From NCBI GenBank assembly GCA_032690845.1, contig CM064421.1:43576963-43640962 (forward strand): 64,000 nt of DNA. Direction: 5' to 3'. Each line of letters begins with the position of its first letter. The stretch's first letter is position 1. The translations under genes were made by a program, and so were the position numbers. Under the pieces are notes generated by a model. That model was not told the DNA's origin, searched no databases, and was given only the letters and a program-made list of their open reading frames with translations. Source of the stretch: Eleusine coracana subsp. coracana. Taxonomy: Eukaryota; Streptophyta; Magnoliopsida; Poales; Poaceae. Of this stretch, positions 12,693 through 22,637 are shown piece after piece.

Positions 12693-13103
12693 CTGAACAG
12701 AACAAACAACACCATATGATGATGAGCTTATTACTCCAAACCATTCAACCATTTGAATCAGCTCACGCGAGCGGAGAAGAGGAAAGTGATTCGCCGCGCT
12801 CAGATCCCGGCGCTTTCGCTGGTCCTATCTGAGAAAGAAATCAAGGAATCGACGGAGTTCGAGATCCGCGGAGCCAGGAACGGGGGTGCGAGATTTCATT
12901 TTCCGAAGCTACCAAATATAGGCTGCCTACTAGATACTACTACAGTACTACTACCGAGTTCGATGCTTATCATCATCTATCTACTGGAGCAAAGCCGGTT
13001 GAGTAAAAAAGCGGCAGCGAAGCTTAACCAGCGAGCTACATCCAGCTCGCGCGGGAGGCAGCATACACGGATCTAGCTAGAACGATTGGAACAAGCGATT
13101 TAC
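12693..13103 (-). other. 5' UTR intron of the clathrin assembly protein gene
   Basis: Read on the minus strand, a donor CGCAG|GTAAATCG lies at 13104/13103 and an acceptor TGTTCTGTTCAG|AT at 12693/12692. The intron is about 411 bp and falls wholly in the leader, 86 bp upstream of the ATG. The AT-rich interior against GC-rich flanks fits an intron. This is predicted from sequence only. Confidence 0.6.
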
Positions 13104-13625
13104 CTGCGGCAGATCTGCGCGGATCGAGATCGGTGGTGCGCGCGCGCGCGGGAGCGGGCGAGCGCAGCTCAGAACCGAGAGGCCTTCCCGCCTGACCACC
13201 CCCCGCCCCGCTCGCTCGCTCTCGGCCTCTGCTCGTGGGTTTTGACCTCTGCTGCTGGGTGGGTGCAGGGCAGGAGGCTGGCGGGCTGCGGTCCACGGCG
13301 AGGAGACGGGAGGAGGAAAGGAAAGCAACGCGGGCGGGAGAGGAGAGGAGGTGGAGGAGGTGAGGAATGGAAAGGGAGTGGCGTGTGGTGGAGGGGCGCT
13401 TTTGTGTGCTGCTCGCTCGGGGTCGGAGGGGACGTCTGGTGCCTTGCTGTTTTCAGATTTTTCTTTTAAGATTTTTTCGCGCTCGAGAGAGGAAGGAAGG
13501 AAGGAAGGAAGGAAGCAGGCAAAGCACGCTTCGCGTGGGTTCCTTTCCTTTTGCCCGCCCGCACCGACGCCTCGGTCCCCCGCGCCGCACCGCACCCGTA
13601 CGCGGCGCCTGTATTTATTTTTTTT
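13104..13625 (-). promoter_or_regulatory. Leader exon and proximal promoter of the clathrin assembly protein gene
   Basis: The stretch is GC-rich and ends upstream in an AT-rich, TATA-like sequence (AAATAAATAC on the minus strand, about 13612-13622). A (GGAA)n tract lies at about 13490-13516 on the plus strand, which is a CT-rich leader (TTCC)n on the transcribed strand. Overlapping open frames on both strands are side effects of GC bias. The transcription start cannot be placed exactly. Confidence 0.4.
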
Positions 13626-14114
13626 TCACCGCGCCGACGACGGAATCGTTCATGGCAACCTCGCGGGTGGTGCAGTGCAGGCACCACGGAGGAGGTGGAG
13701 AGCGTTGACCTCGTCACGGGCCAGCGCGCTGATCCGTTCGTGAAGATCGTGCCGTGCCCGTGACGACGGGCGATGGCTGAATTCTAGCAAAACAAAATTG
13801 GAAAGGGGGGACGTGACACCGGACGGTCGCCGGGCCGTTGACATCTGCAGTGTCTGGGCAGGCAAGTCCGGCCGCCTGCTCCCTGATGCCAAAGAAGGTC
13901 GACGGCGCTGTCTGCTTAATTTCGCAGTCCATCCAGAGTCACTTTCCGTTGCGCGCTTCATTACTCGGGATCCAGTGAGACCACTTTATATGGCGGCCAC
14001 GGTATTCTCCTGGTTAATAATTGATTAATCTGAAAATCAAACCTTTCGGTGCTGTGTGCACTGATGTGACTCTCACTAAATTTTCTTAAAGTAGATTAGT
14101 AATAAAAGGATTAT

Positions 14115-14300
14115 ATAGTGTTATACTCCCCGCCTCGTCGTACTCTAAATTCATCCTCTAAAAAGAATATTTTATCCTGATCAGCAAAATTCTCTCCTCT
14201 ATATCTAGTTTTCTCGCACTTATTCATATCTTATATCCATCCTCTATCCCAACTTTCACATATTATAGAATAATTTTTTTTCTATACTAACTTTCCTCTA
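14115..14300. repeat. Direct repeat, copy 1 (CCTCTA-rich)
   Basis: The sequence around TCATCCTCTAAAAAGAATATT, then CTGATCAGCAAAATTCTCTCC, is repeated with modest divergence about 400 bp downstream (14515-14700). Both copies are in the same orientation, pyrimidine-rich and noncoding. They may be two members of one dispersed family, or the ends of a composite element. Confidence 0.55.
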
Positions 14301-14514
14301 ATTTTTTCCTCTATTCTTTCCTTTATTCCTCTATTCTTTACTCTGGACTTGCAGTGCGTCAGTGGATAGCGTTCCTCGCTACCAGTGTGCTATTTAGCGT
14401 ACGTCAGACGCACAAGTTGTAGTGGATCCTTTGGCGTCTCCCAGTGCAACAAAAATTACTCTACCGTAGTCCTGGAGGATCACATGCCGAACGCCGGTGT
14501 GACCGGTCTTAGAC

Positions 14515-14700
14515 TGATCACACTCGTTATACTCTATATCCATCCTCTAAAAGGAATATTCTATCCTACTCAGCAAGATTCTCTCCTCTATATTCAGTTT
14601 TTCCGCATCCATTCATGCTCTATATCATCCTCTATATCAATTACTCTAATATTTTATTCAATCATCTTTCTTTTCTCTTTTTTCTTTTCCCTTTTTCTTT
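14515..14700. repeat. Direct repeat, copy 2 (CCTCTA-rich)
   Basis: This is the second copy of the repeat at 14115-14300. It shares CATCCTCTAAAAGGAATATT, CAGCAAGATTCTCTCCTCTAT and the CATTCAT...CTATAT...CATCCTCTAT order. It runs into the pyrimidine tract in front of the GC-rich block. Confidence 0.55.
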
Positions 14701-15792
14701 TTTTTTCTTTCCTCCCTTTTTCTCTCCCCCTCCGCCCCTGACATCCCTGGCGCCCCGTCTCCTCTCATTTCCACCGCCCCCGAACTTCTCTCCCGAGCCC
14801 ACCGCCGCCGAGGCCCGCATCCTCCTCCCCCATGCCTTCCTCCTCCCTAGCCCGGCCGGATCCGGCGGGATCCGGTGCGGGCCTCTCTACCTCCGGCCAG
14901 ATCTCACGGGTTTCGGCGTCGGACGCGAAGGCCAGGAGAGTCGGGCGAGTCCCCTTCCCCAGCGGCCCTCTCGCTGCCTTAGCATGGCCAGCTGGAGCTT
15001 GCGCAATACCGCTCCTCCTCTTCCCACCGTCCCTCGCGCCCAGCTCCACCGCTCGAGCTTGTCAGCCCCCTCCTCCGCTCCGTGCTCCCTCCCTTTGACG
15101 GCGCGGTGGAGCATCAGCGGCGGGAAGCGGTTGGGATGGGTGCCCTCCGATGGTGCCTCCCTCCCTTCTCTTCCCCGACAGCGCGTGAGAGGGTAGTGGT
15201 TGGAAGAGAGGCCCGCGGCTGCGCGCGTGGAGGAGATAGCAGACGTCCTGGGTAGCGCCAGATTTGGCGTACGGGCGTGCGTCCGAAATCATGGCGTATG
15301 CTTTACACTACTAGTGCGGAGCGTTTTCCGCTATCGTGATACTGCAGGGTCATTTGTAGTACCCGGTGCGGACAGTGTTAAAAAGCAAACCTTGCGAAGC
15401 TGTTGTGCTGCTCTAAATAGGTTTAAATAAACTACACACGAAAATGGGCTCAATCATTGCGCTTACCTCACCGCCGCTGGTATGTACAGCGCATGATCAC
15501 CTGCTATTTTTAACACTCGGTTGCCTCTTTATTTTATTTAACGCTGATGATGTCTCTCGATTAATTAGCCGGGTCAAACCTGTTATTAGGACCGGGGGGT
15601 TCTTACGGGCTGGCCGGTTGACCAAACCTGACCGGATATGTAGCTATACTAAAAATGCAGTTTTATACTAGTACTAGCGACCATGTAGTTTTCGAAAGCG
15701 CTGGTCAAAGAGGAACAGCGAAAGGATTTGATCAAAGAGGAACAGAGAGAAGGATATTATTTGAGTGCATATAGCCACGTGTTTTTAGCATA

Positions 15793-16572
15793 CTCCCTCC
15801 ATTTCGTTGTTGTTGTCATCACAGTTCATTTTAAAAGGTGCAGAAATTATTGTTGCTGATGCTTCGCTCTACAGTCATCACCTGATTTTGCCCCGGCTTT
15901 ACTCACTTCATGACGGCCTGCTCCGCTCTTCATGCACTGATATCGACAAATCCGACAAAATCTTGCCAGGGAAGCCAACGGCGGTGACCATCCTCTGCTT
16001 TGCTCCACTCTGCACCTGCGTCGACGAATCTCGCATTTGTTGCCGTCATCTATGTCTTCGGCTGTGACACCTCAAGCATCTTTGCCCGACATCCTCACCA
16101 TTCTTGAATCAGATCGAAGCTTTTACAATTCAGATTGGGCTCGATGGCGCCATCCCAAGGATATACGAGTAGCGTGCTAGGGCAGTGTTGAGGTTAGGAG
16201 GCGCGGCGAAGAGGCGATGCGGAGGCGGCTTGACATATGGAGGTGGGGAAAGGCGGGACGCCTCGGGTCAGAGAGGCCCGCGGTGGCGCGCACCTGGTAG
16301 GTGAGATGCGGGGCGAAGGAGACGATCCAAAGAGAGCTGGGGGCGGAGAAGGCGGTCCAGAGAGGCGGGGGCGGAGGAGGCAGGCCGACGAGGCGAACGC
16401 GTCATTGAAGCGGGCAGGTGGTCCTGGAGGCAGAGCGGAAGAGGCGAGCCGATGGGGCGGAGCGATGCGATGCGGGAGGCGCGGCTAAGAGGAAGGGTAA
16501 AATTGTCAATTCATTGTTTTCTTAATCCCTATAAAGTTATCGGAAACGACAATAAAAGCGGAACGGAGGGAG
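15793..16572. mobile_element. Mariner/Stowaway-like element of 780 bp with GC-rich interior
   Basis: The left end CTCCCTCCATTTCGTT and the right end AGCGGAACGGAGGGAG form an imperfect terminal inverted repeat of the grass Stowaway type, and TA lies on each flank (15791-15792 and 16573-16574). It is much longer than a typical Stowaway MITE of 80-300 bp. The interior from about 16190 to 16490 is very GC-rich and purine-biased, with an open frame but no recognisable protein. No transposase was seen. Confidence 0.6.
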
Positions 16573-16867
16573 TATCTGATAAGCTTTTTACTGTAGATGT
16601 ATTCTGCGTGCATATGCTGAATAATTAGCCGGTTTCGAAAAATGCTGAGTAATTAGTTGTCCACCGTGCATCGATGGGTTACAACTCACAAAAAGAACAT
16701 TCAGAGGACGCGGACGACGGCGTCGTTGTACTTGCTTTTGCTGTAACTAGGCTTGCATCACGTGTGAGTGCCGGAGCGGTGCGTGTCTGGCATTTCAATG
16801 GCCACAGCCCACTGGCCACTGCCAAGCAACTTTTGTGAGTTGTATCAATGGCCACAAAAAGAACAAC

Positions 16868-16945
16868 TGTTGATGGTGCCAGAGTTTTCACGATTGTGCG
16901 GAGCTTTCTGAAGAAAATGAAGGGCTGCATCTTTTGTGTAGGGAC
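16868..16945. repeat. 78-bp direct duplication, copy 1
   Basis: The stretch from TGTTGATGGTGCC to TTTTGTGTAGGGAC recurs 154 bp downstream at 17022-17099, with one difference seen (CACGATTG versus CGCGATTG). The near identity points to a recent local duplication. No gene is recognised here. Confidence 0.85.
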
Positions 16946-17021
16946 AGTTGTTGAGGAGATTCAAACGGCCTAGCCTGTGTCAACGAGAAACGAACTGATA
17001 TACAACTACACAGGACACAAT

Positions 17022-17099
17022 TGTTGATGGTGCCAGAGTTTTCGCGATTGTGCGGAGCTTTCTGAAGAAAATGAAGGGCTGCATCTTTTGTGTAGGGAC
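17022..17099. repeat. 78-bp direct duplication, copy 2
   Basis: This is the second copy of the 78-bp segment at 16868-16945. The 76 bp between the copies are unrelated to the repeat. Confidence 0.85.
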
Positions 17100-18753
17100 G
17101 ATCGAGAATGACGCTTGAAGAAAAGGCGAGGCATCGTGTTCTTGATCGAGGATGGAAGCTAGTGAGTGGACGTGGATGCGGGGGCCCTGAATCATGGTCG
17201 AGAGGAATGGCATCTCTTAGCGAGTAAGCAAAATGTGTTCACGTTGCTAAGCTCACGTTAACTTTTAGTATAGGGCAGGAAAACCCATGTCCCTCTCTCC
17301 CGGTTGTAGAGTGGGAATGCTTTTATGCTTTTAGGCTTATATATAGGCTACGCAATTGAGGCATGGCCGAACTCTCTGCATTTTTTCAATAAGTGCCAGT
17401 GGAGGTTTCTGCGTCGCATACTCATGGGAACGTTAAACGTAACGAGTTAGGCCATTAACTTAATGGAAAGTGGGATGTACTGACGTGTGCACGTTGCAGT
17501 TCACCGTGCATAGAAAAACAGTCTACCACACCAGCATGTGGCTCGGTTTAAAGTCCATATGCCCACGATATCTAAAAAAGTGGACATGAATGGAAGGCCG
17601 GGCGGACGGGTTGGCTGGATCCAACTGCACGGATGATGATGGCCATAGGTGGAGTAGGTGATGACGATGATAGTGACGCAGCGGCCATCAGACCAATGGC
17701 GAGATGTGCTGCTGCCCCTGAATATAAACCTTTACCTGCTGAAACGCGTGCACGTCGTGCGACGGCAGCCTAAATCCAGGTGTGCCATGTGAGTCGCGTT
17801 CGGCTAACCACTTTTAATGTCCTCTCCGCCATTGTTTAAATTGGGCTCCAACCAAGGATACACTAGCGTGGCGGCTAACACCCTTATCTGATAGTATATT
17901 CCATAATCAATCAGGAGTAGTTGGCGTGGCGGCTCCTGTAAATTAGTACTGTACTCGTTTCATCCTTGAACTTACGCTTCTGGTGGCAACTGGTACAGTG
18001 GCACAGATGACACTCCCTTTCTGCTTGTAAATAAGTCAGTGGAAGGAAAAAGGGGGACAGTATAATGTTGTCACCAAATAAAGCAAAAACACAAAATTAC
18101 ATGGCTTTAAATAACCTGAATTTCAGAAAGCTCACTTCTTGTCAAACGAACCGAGAAGAAGGCCCACTTCACCGGTATACGTACGTGGTCGCAGGTCCAG
18201 CAGCAGTGCGCCGCTCATGGGCCGCTGACCTGGGACCTTCGTGTCGTGGCAGGGGTCGTTGTTGCTGGTTGACCGGATGGAAGCAACTCACCGCACATCC
18301 CCTCATCTTTTTTCTCGTGTCTTCGCCCCCGCCTCCGACCGTCTTCTGCCCGGCTCCGACGGCGTCTCCGCCGCCTTCGCCGCCGCCCACCGCCACTCAA
18401 TGTCGCCGCCACACTAACTGGTCGGCGACGCGACACCCTCGTTGCCGATCCCGGCCCACCGCTCTCCTGCCGTCCGTGGCTCCGACGGCGTCACCGCCGC
18501 CTCACCGCACCGTCGGGTCACGGTCGCCACCCCCGGTCGGCCGGACCCCTCTATGTCCGCGGAGCACAGAGACCCCCCGGCAACCCGGGCCCCATAAAGA
18601 TTCTACGGCCGCCGCTGTCGCTGGAGAAGAAGACCGAGCCCACCAACAATGAGGCGGGAGGGGGTGTGTGGCGGATGGATTCCCTCCGGGTAACCGGAGG
18701 CGATGAATGGCGTAAACGAACGGGCTCGGCTCGTATTTGCTGCTTTTCAGCAG
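17100..18753. other. Intergenic region, no gene recognised
   Basis: Positions 18180-18680 are GC-rich and translate to Pro/Arg/Ser-rich low-complexity sequence on both strands. No domain or splice-supported gene structure was seen. The GC-rich block ends directly at the left arm of the long palindrome and might belong to the same element. Confidence 0.4.
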
Positions 18754-20024
18754 ATTTTTTTTATTAATAACATTATTTTAAATGTTTTAATATTAATAAC
18801 TGACTAATTTTAAAATTAGTAAAAATAACACACCTATCGTCCAACCACGAGACGACAAGGATGCCACGTAGCCACGGCCCTGTCGTCCATTAAAAAGACG
18901 ACAGGAAAAATTGTCCTCTGGCTGGGCGATTTTTTACTGTAGCGTTTTTCTTTTTTCGGAATTTTTACGACTTAACACTTACACCTCCCTAAGTCTCAAT
19001 TAAAAATAGTTTCCAAGCTTAATTTTTTTTATAGATTTTTTATGTTGTAGAATAAACATCATACCATATATTTTAGCCTCAATTACGCCAAAATATTTTA
19101 GTAATTTGAAAGTACAAATCCAAATATTAGAGTAACTGTTAAGTAATAATTGAATTTCTAAAACGTGATATCTTCTCTAAAAATTCTAAAAAAAATATCT
19201 AAATTCATTTCATACTGAGAGCTATCAATTTAAATTTCTTTTATGATTATATAATAGTTAAAGTTTTTGAGATGTTTGAATTTATTTCAAACTTGAATTT
19301 GAATTTAAAGTACAAATAGTTGTTTTAACCTCTAACTTCACATTTAACCCTCTTATTTGTTCAATAGTATATTCAATATGAAAAAAATAGACTCAAAGAT
19401 GAAGTGGAAGCACAGTATGGTCATCTATACTTCAAATTCAAATTCAAGTTTGAATTAAATTCAAACATCTCAAAAACTTTGACTATTATATAACCCTAAC
19501 AAAAAAATTTAAGTTGATAGTTCTCTGTATGAAATGAATTTAGATATTTTTTTAGATTTTTTAGAGAAAATATCACGTCTTAAAAATTCAATTATTGCTT
19601 AATAGTTAGTCTAATATTTGAATTTGTATTTTCAAATTACTAAAATATTTTGGTGTAATTGAGGCTAAAATGAGTGTTATAATGTTTATTCTATAACATA
19701 AAAAATCTACAAAAAAATTAAAGCTTTAAAACTATTTTTAATTAAGACTTAGGAAGGTGTAAGTGTTTAGGTGTCAAAATTCCGAAAAAAGATAAACGCT
19801 ACAGTAAAAAATCGTCCAACCAGCGGTCGATTTTTCCGTGTCGCCCAGCCATCGGTCGATTTTTCCCTGTCGCCCGTTCAATGGGTGACAGGGCCCACAG
19901 TGGTCTACATGGCACCCTTATCGCCCAGTGATTAGGCGACTGGTGTGTTATTTTTGCTAATTTCTTAATTGATCTGTTATTAATATTAAAAACGTTTAAA
20001 TTAATGTTATTAATAAAAAAAAAT
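18754..20024. repeat. 1.27-kb imperfect palindrome (long inverted repeat, foldback-like element)
   Basis: The left arm begins at a T-run followed by ATTAATAACATTATTTTAAA, and the right arm ends with the complementary AATGTTATTAATAAAAAAAA. The arms match in order over about 560-600 bp each. Shared blocks include TTTTTTACTGTAGCG next to TTTTTTCGGAATTTT, CACTTACACCT-CCTAAGTCT, TAGAATAAACAT, TTTTAGCCTCAATTAC, AATATTTTAGTAATTTGAAA, CATTTCATAC and TTTGAGATGTTTGAATTTA. The loop is roughly 19318-19435. The outer part of each arm contains GTCGCC/GGCGAC motifs. No open frame and no clear target duplication was found. A transcript would fold into a very long hairpin. Confidence 0.85.
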
Positions 20025-22637
20025 CATTTTCGGCACCGGGCGGCGAGGCCCGAGACCACGGAGGGAGAGTTAAACGTGCTGAAGGCCGTGATCTGCTGCT
20101 AACGAGGCCGAGCGGCAAAGCAATTCAGAGTAGCGGGCCGAAAACGGTTGGCCACTGTGCAATACTTTCAGGCCTACAAAGAAGCCTAGCCGCGGACACA
20201 AACAGGCCCAAGAGGAAAGGCCCGACGGTAGACGAACAAACAGTGAAACACCCAAGCACAGTTCCCTTTATACAGAGAATTTTCTAAAGAAAAGACGCTG
20301 AGATCGTCGTCGCAGGCTCATACAGTAGCGTGCAGCAGTAACGCAAGTGGGAGTGCTCCCGCTTCCGTCCGTCGATACAGTACCTGCCGGCTGGTCGCCG
20401 TGCCTGACGACGAGCCGGCAAAGCCGTGGACCAGCCAACCAGAACAGAGCGTGCGTCACCGTAGTCTGGCCCTGCGCGCGGGCGCGGCGGCCACAGGCAC
20501 CGACCGACGCAGCCCAGCAGAGGGCGCGCAGCAGCAGTGGAGCCGGTCGGACCTCGGACGGCGGCGTCGCTCTCCCGACGCGTCAGAGGTGTGGGGACGG
20601 GTGGTGGGTCCCGCGGGTCCGCGCCGATGACTCGCGCTTTCAGCGGTCGTCTCCGCTCCCGACCCCCGCGATCACATGCGCCCGCGCCGGCGTGGGGTCC
20701 TCCCTGCGCGTTCGCCTCGGCATTGGTCCCCCGCACGTTGGTCGACTGGACCTGTGTTTCGTCAAGGCCGTCGGATCTGGACTCGACCGTCAGGATCGCG
20801 CGCAGGAGACTCCGTTTCGGTGGTTGGCCGGTGGGCCCTGTCTCCCTCGGAAAACACGTCAGACCATGTGCATGCTCCAAGCGCATGCTCGAACAATCAA
20901 TTTGGTGAGAGATCCGTGTCGTCTTTCGATGTCCCGTTACCTCTCATATTTACGTTTGTGTTTTGTGTTCTCCTTTTGCTCTTTATATGACGCACCTTCC
21001 TACCTTCGTCTCCACGGGTCTCCACATCATTTTTTTTAGGTACACACCACCATTGCGTGCGTTCTCCTCATCCCCACACTCGCCCTATTCCGTTATCCTT
21101 AGGAGCCAACTCTAATATCAAGGTGGTGATATGGAGCATATGTTAAAGATGAACAAAGAGGATCATAGCAAAAGAATATGGGTGGCGGGTTCTCGTCTTA
21201 TGTCTCTTCATCTACCACATCTTCAATCGGACTCCGATATCCTCTCCAGAAGGCAAGTAGGCACAATAAACATTGTTATCAATATGAGTAATATGTTTTT
21301 TATGTTGTTCCTCTTATCTTATGGCTTTTATTGGTCGATGCTGTTCTGATAGTGAGGATGTGAATTTTAAGATTTTTACCCATCTAAGAGTCTATAAGAT
21401 AAAAGGTTTATTAAATAAGGTTGTGAAAGATCAAACACAGATCCAGTTAGTTTTCTTAGTCAGGCTTATTAGTTAGATTTGTTTTTGATGAATGCAGTAT
21501 TTGGTGCAAGCAAACTAGCGGCTCATGAATTTAATTACCGTGTGCAAAGTGCATATATTAATTGGGAAGTTGTGGCCTCGTGGAAGGGAAATCATTGGGT
21601 ACCTTCTACACACGGTATTGAATGCTTGATAACATTTTGAAATGTTAATTAATTAATGCTGTATTGTTCAATCCTTTAGAACGGATAGACACATCAAATG
21701 GTTTGAAGGAAGCGTGCCTTCTTCTTCACTCCAGTTTGTTTCAGATTAGATTTCAGCATCAGAGATCAACTACATCCACGCACGGTGCTCATCCAACTTC
21801 ATCCTTGTGACGTGGTCCATAATTATCTGAAACTCATGGACTCCTTTTTTTGAGATGAGACAAAACTCCGACGCCCGTTGCTAACTGCCTCCGAAGTAGA
21901 CAAAAAACGTCAAAGAAAAAAGACACACCGAAAGGTTTTGCTGGTGTAGTCGGTGCAGCGAGAACCGCACATTCACTTGCTTGCCAATTTCACCCACCGG
22001 TGCTGGGCCAAACCGGCGGCGGCTGATATGCACCACCCGGAGCACCGGGCCCACACTTCAGCTTCAGCCGTTCCTGTCTGTTTAGAAAGCGCTTTACGCC
22101 ACAAAATCCAGTCTCGTCTTAGCTAAGCAGCCAGGTCACGACGCGGGCGCTTCTGCTTCCGAGTCCTCGTCTATCCCAATTAGGTGATATAAACAAACAA
22201 ACCGGCGGGTCGGAAAGTAATCAAAAAATCCAAAGAGACCCGGCACGGAAGCCTCGCCGCCCAGTCCAGGTACAGCTCGGCCGGCGCGAGTTCGTGAACC
22301 CGCTCCATGCACCGGTGCGAATCTCAGCTCGTCGTTCCGCCTCGAGATTCGCATTTTCAAGAGTCTACACCGCCGGTGCACCAGCCGGAGTGAGCCGAGC
22401 CGGCGCTGCGGCGGGAGGCAACGGCTCGCGGAGCCCGTATATCAGCGCAGTGATGACGCTGACCGATGGGACCTTCAGTGGCCCCGCATGACAGAGGCAA
22501 GCTATACTAGGCGGGGCAGGCGCCTCAGCCGCTTCTCTCGCCTGCTCCAAATCCCCTTCCCCCAACTCCGCCACTACCCCGAGCGTCCTCCGGCCGCCGG
22601 GCTGCTGCGCGCAGGAGAAGGCACGAGCTCGAGCTCC
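20025..22637. other. Intergenic region and leader of the U-box gene
   Basis: Positions 20300-20880 are GC-rich with overlapping frames that look noncoding. An AT-rich stretch without features follows to about 21850. From about 22250 the sequence is GC-rich and probably holds the promoter and 5' UTR of the U-box E3 ligase gene. An in-frame upstream ATG at 22488 could extend the protein by 50 residues. Confidence 0.4.

Larger units (their letters stand above)
13626..15792. other. Intergenic region with repeats, no gene recognised
   Basis: Apart from the direct repeats annotated within it, this region holds a GC-rich block at about 14720-15290 with overlapping frames on both strands. Low-complexity Pro/Ser/Arg translations and no recognisable domain argue against a gene. 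The GC-rich block flanked by AT-rich repeats could be cargo of a non-autonomous transposon. Confidence 0.4.

Noticed and set aside
11853..12832. Plus-strand frames of 130-180 codons opposite the clathrin assembly protein
   Set aside because: They are antisense shadows of a GC-rich exon. The minus strand has the clear ANTH protein.
13077..15290. Many overlapping GC-rich frames on both strands
   Set aside because: Compositions are Arg/Pro/Ser-rich, frames overlap on both strands and no domain or splice structure is visible.
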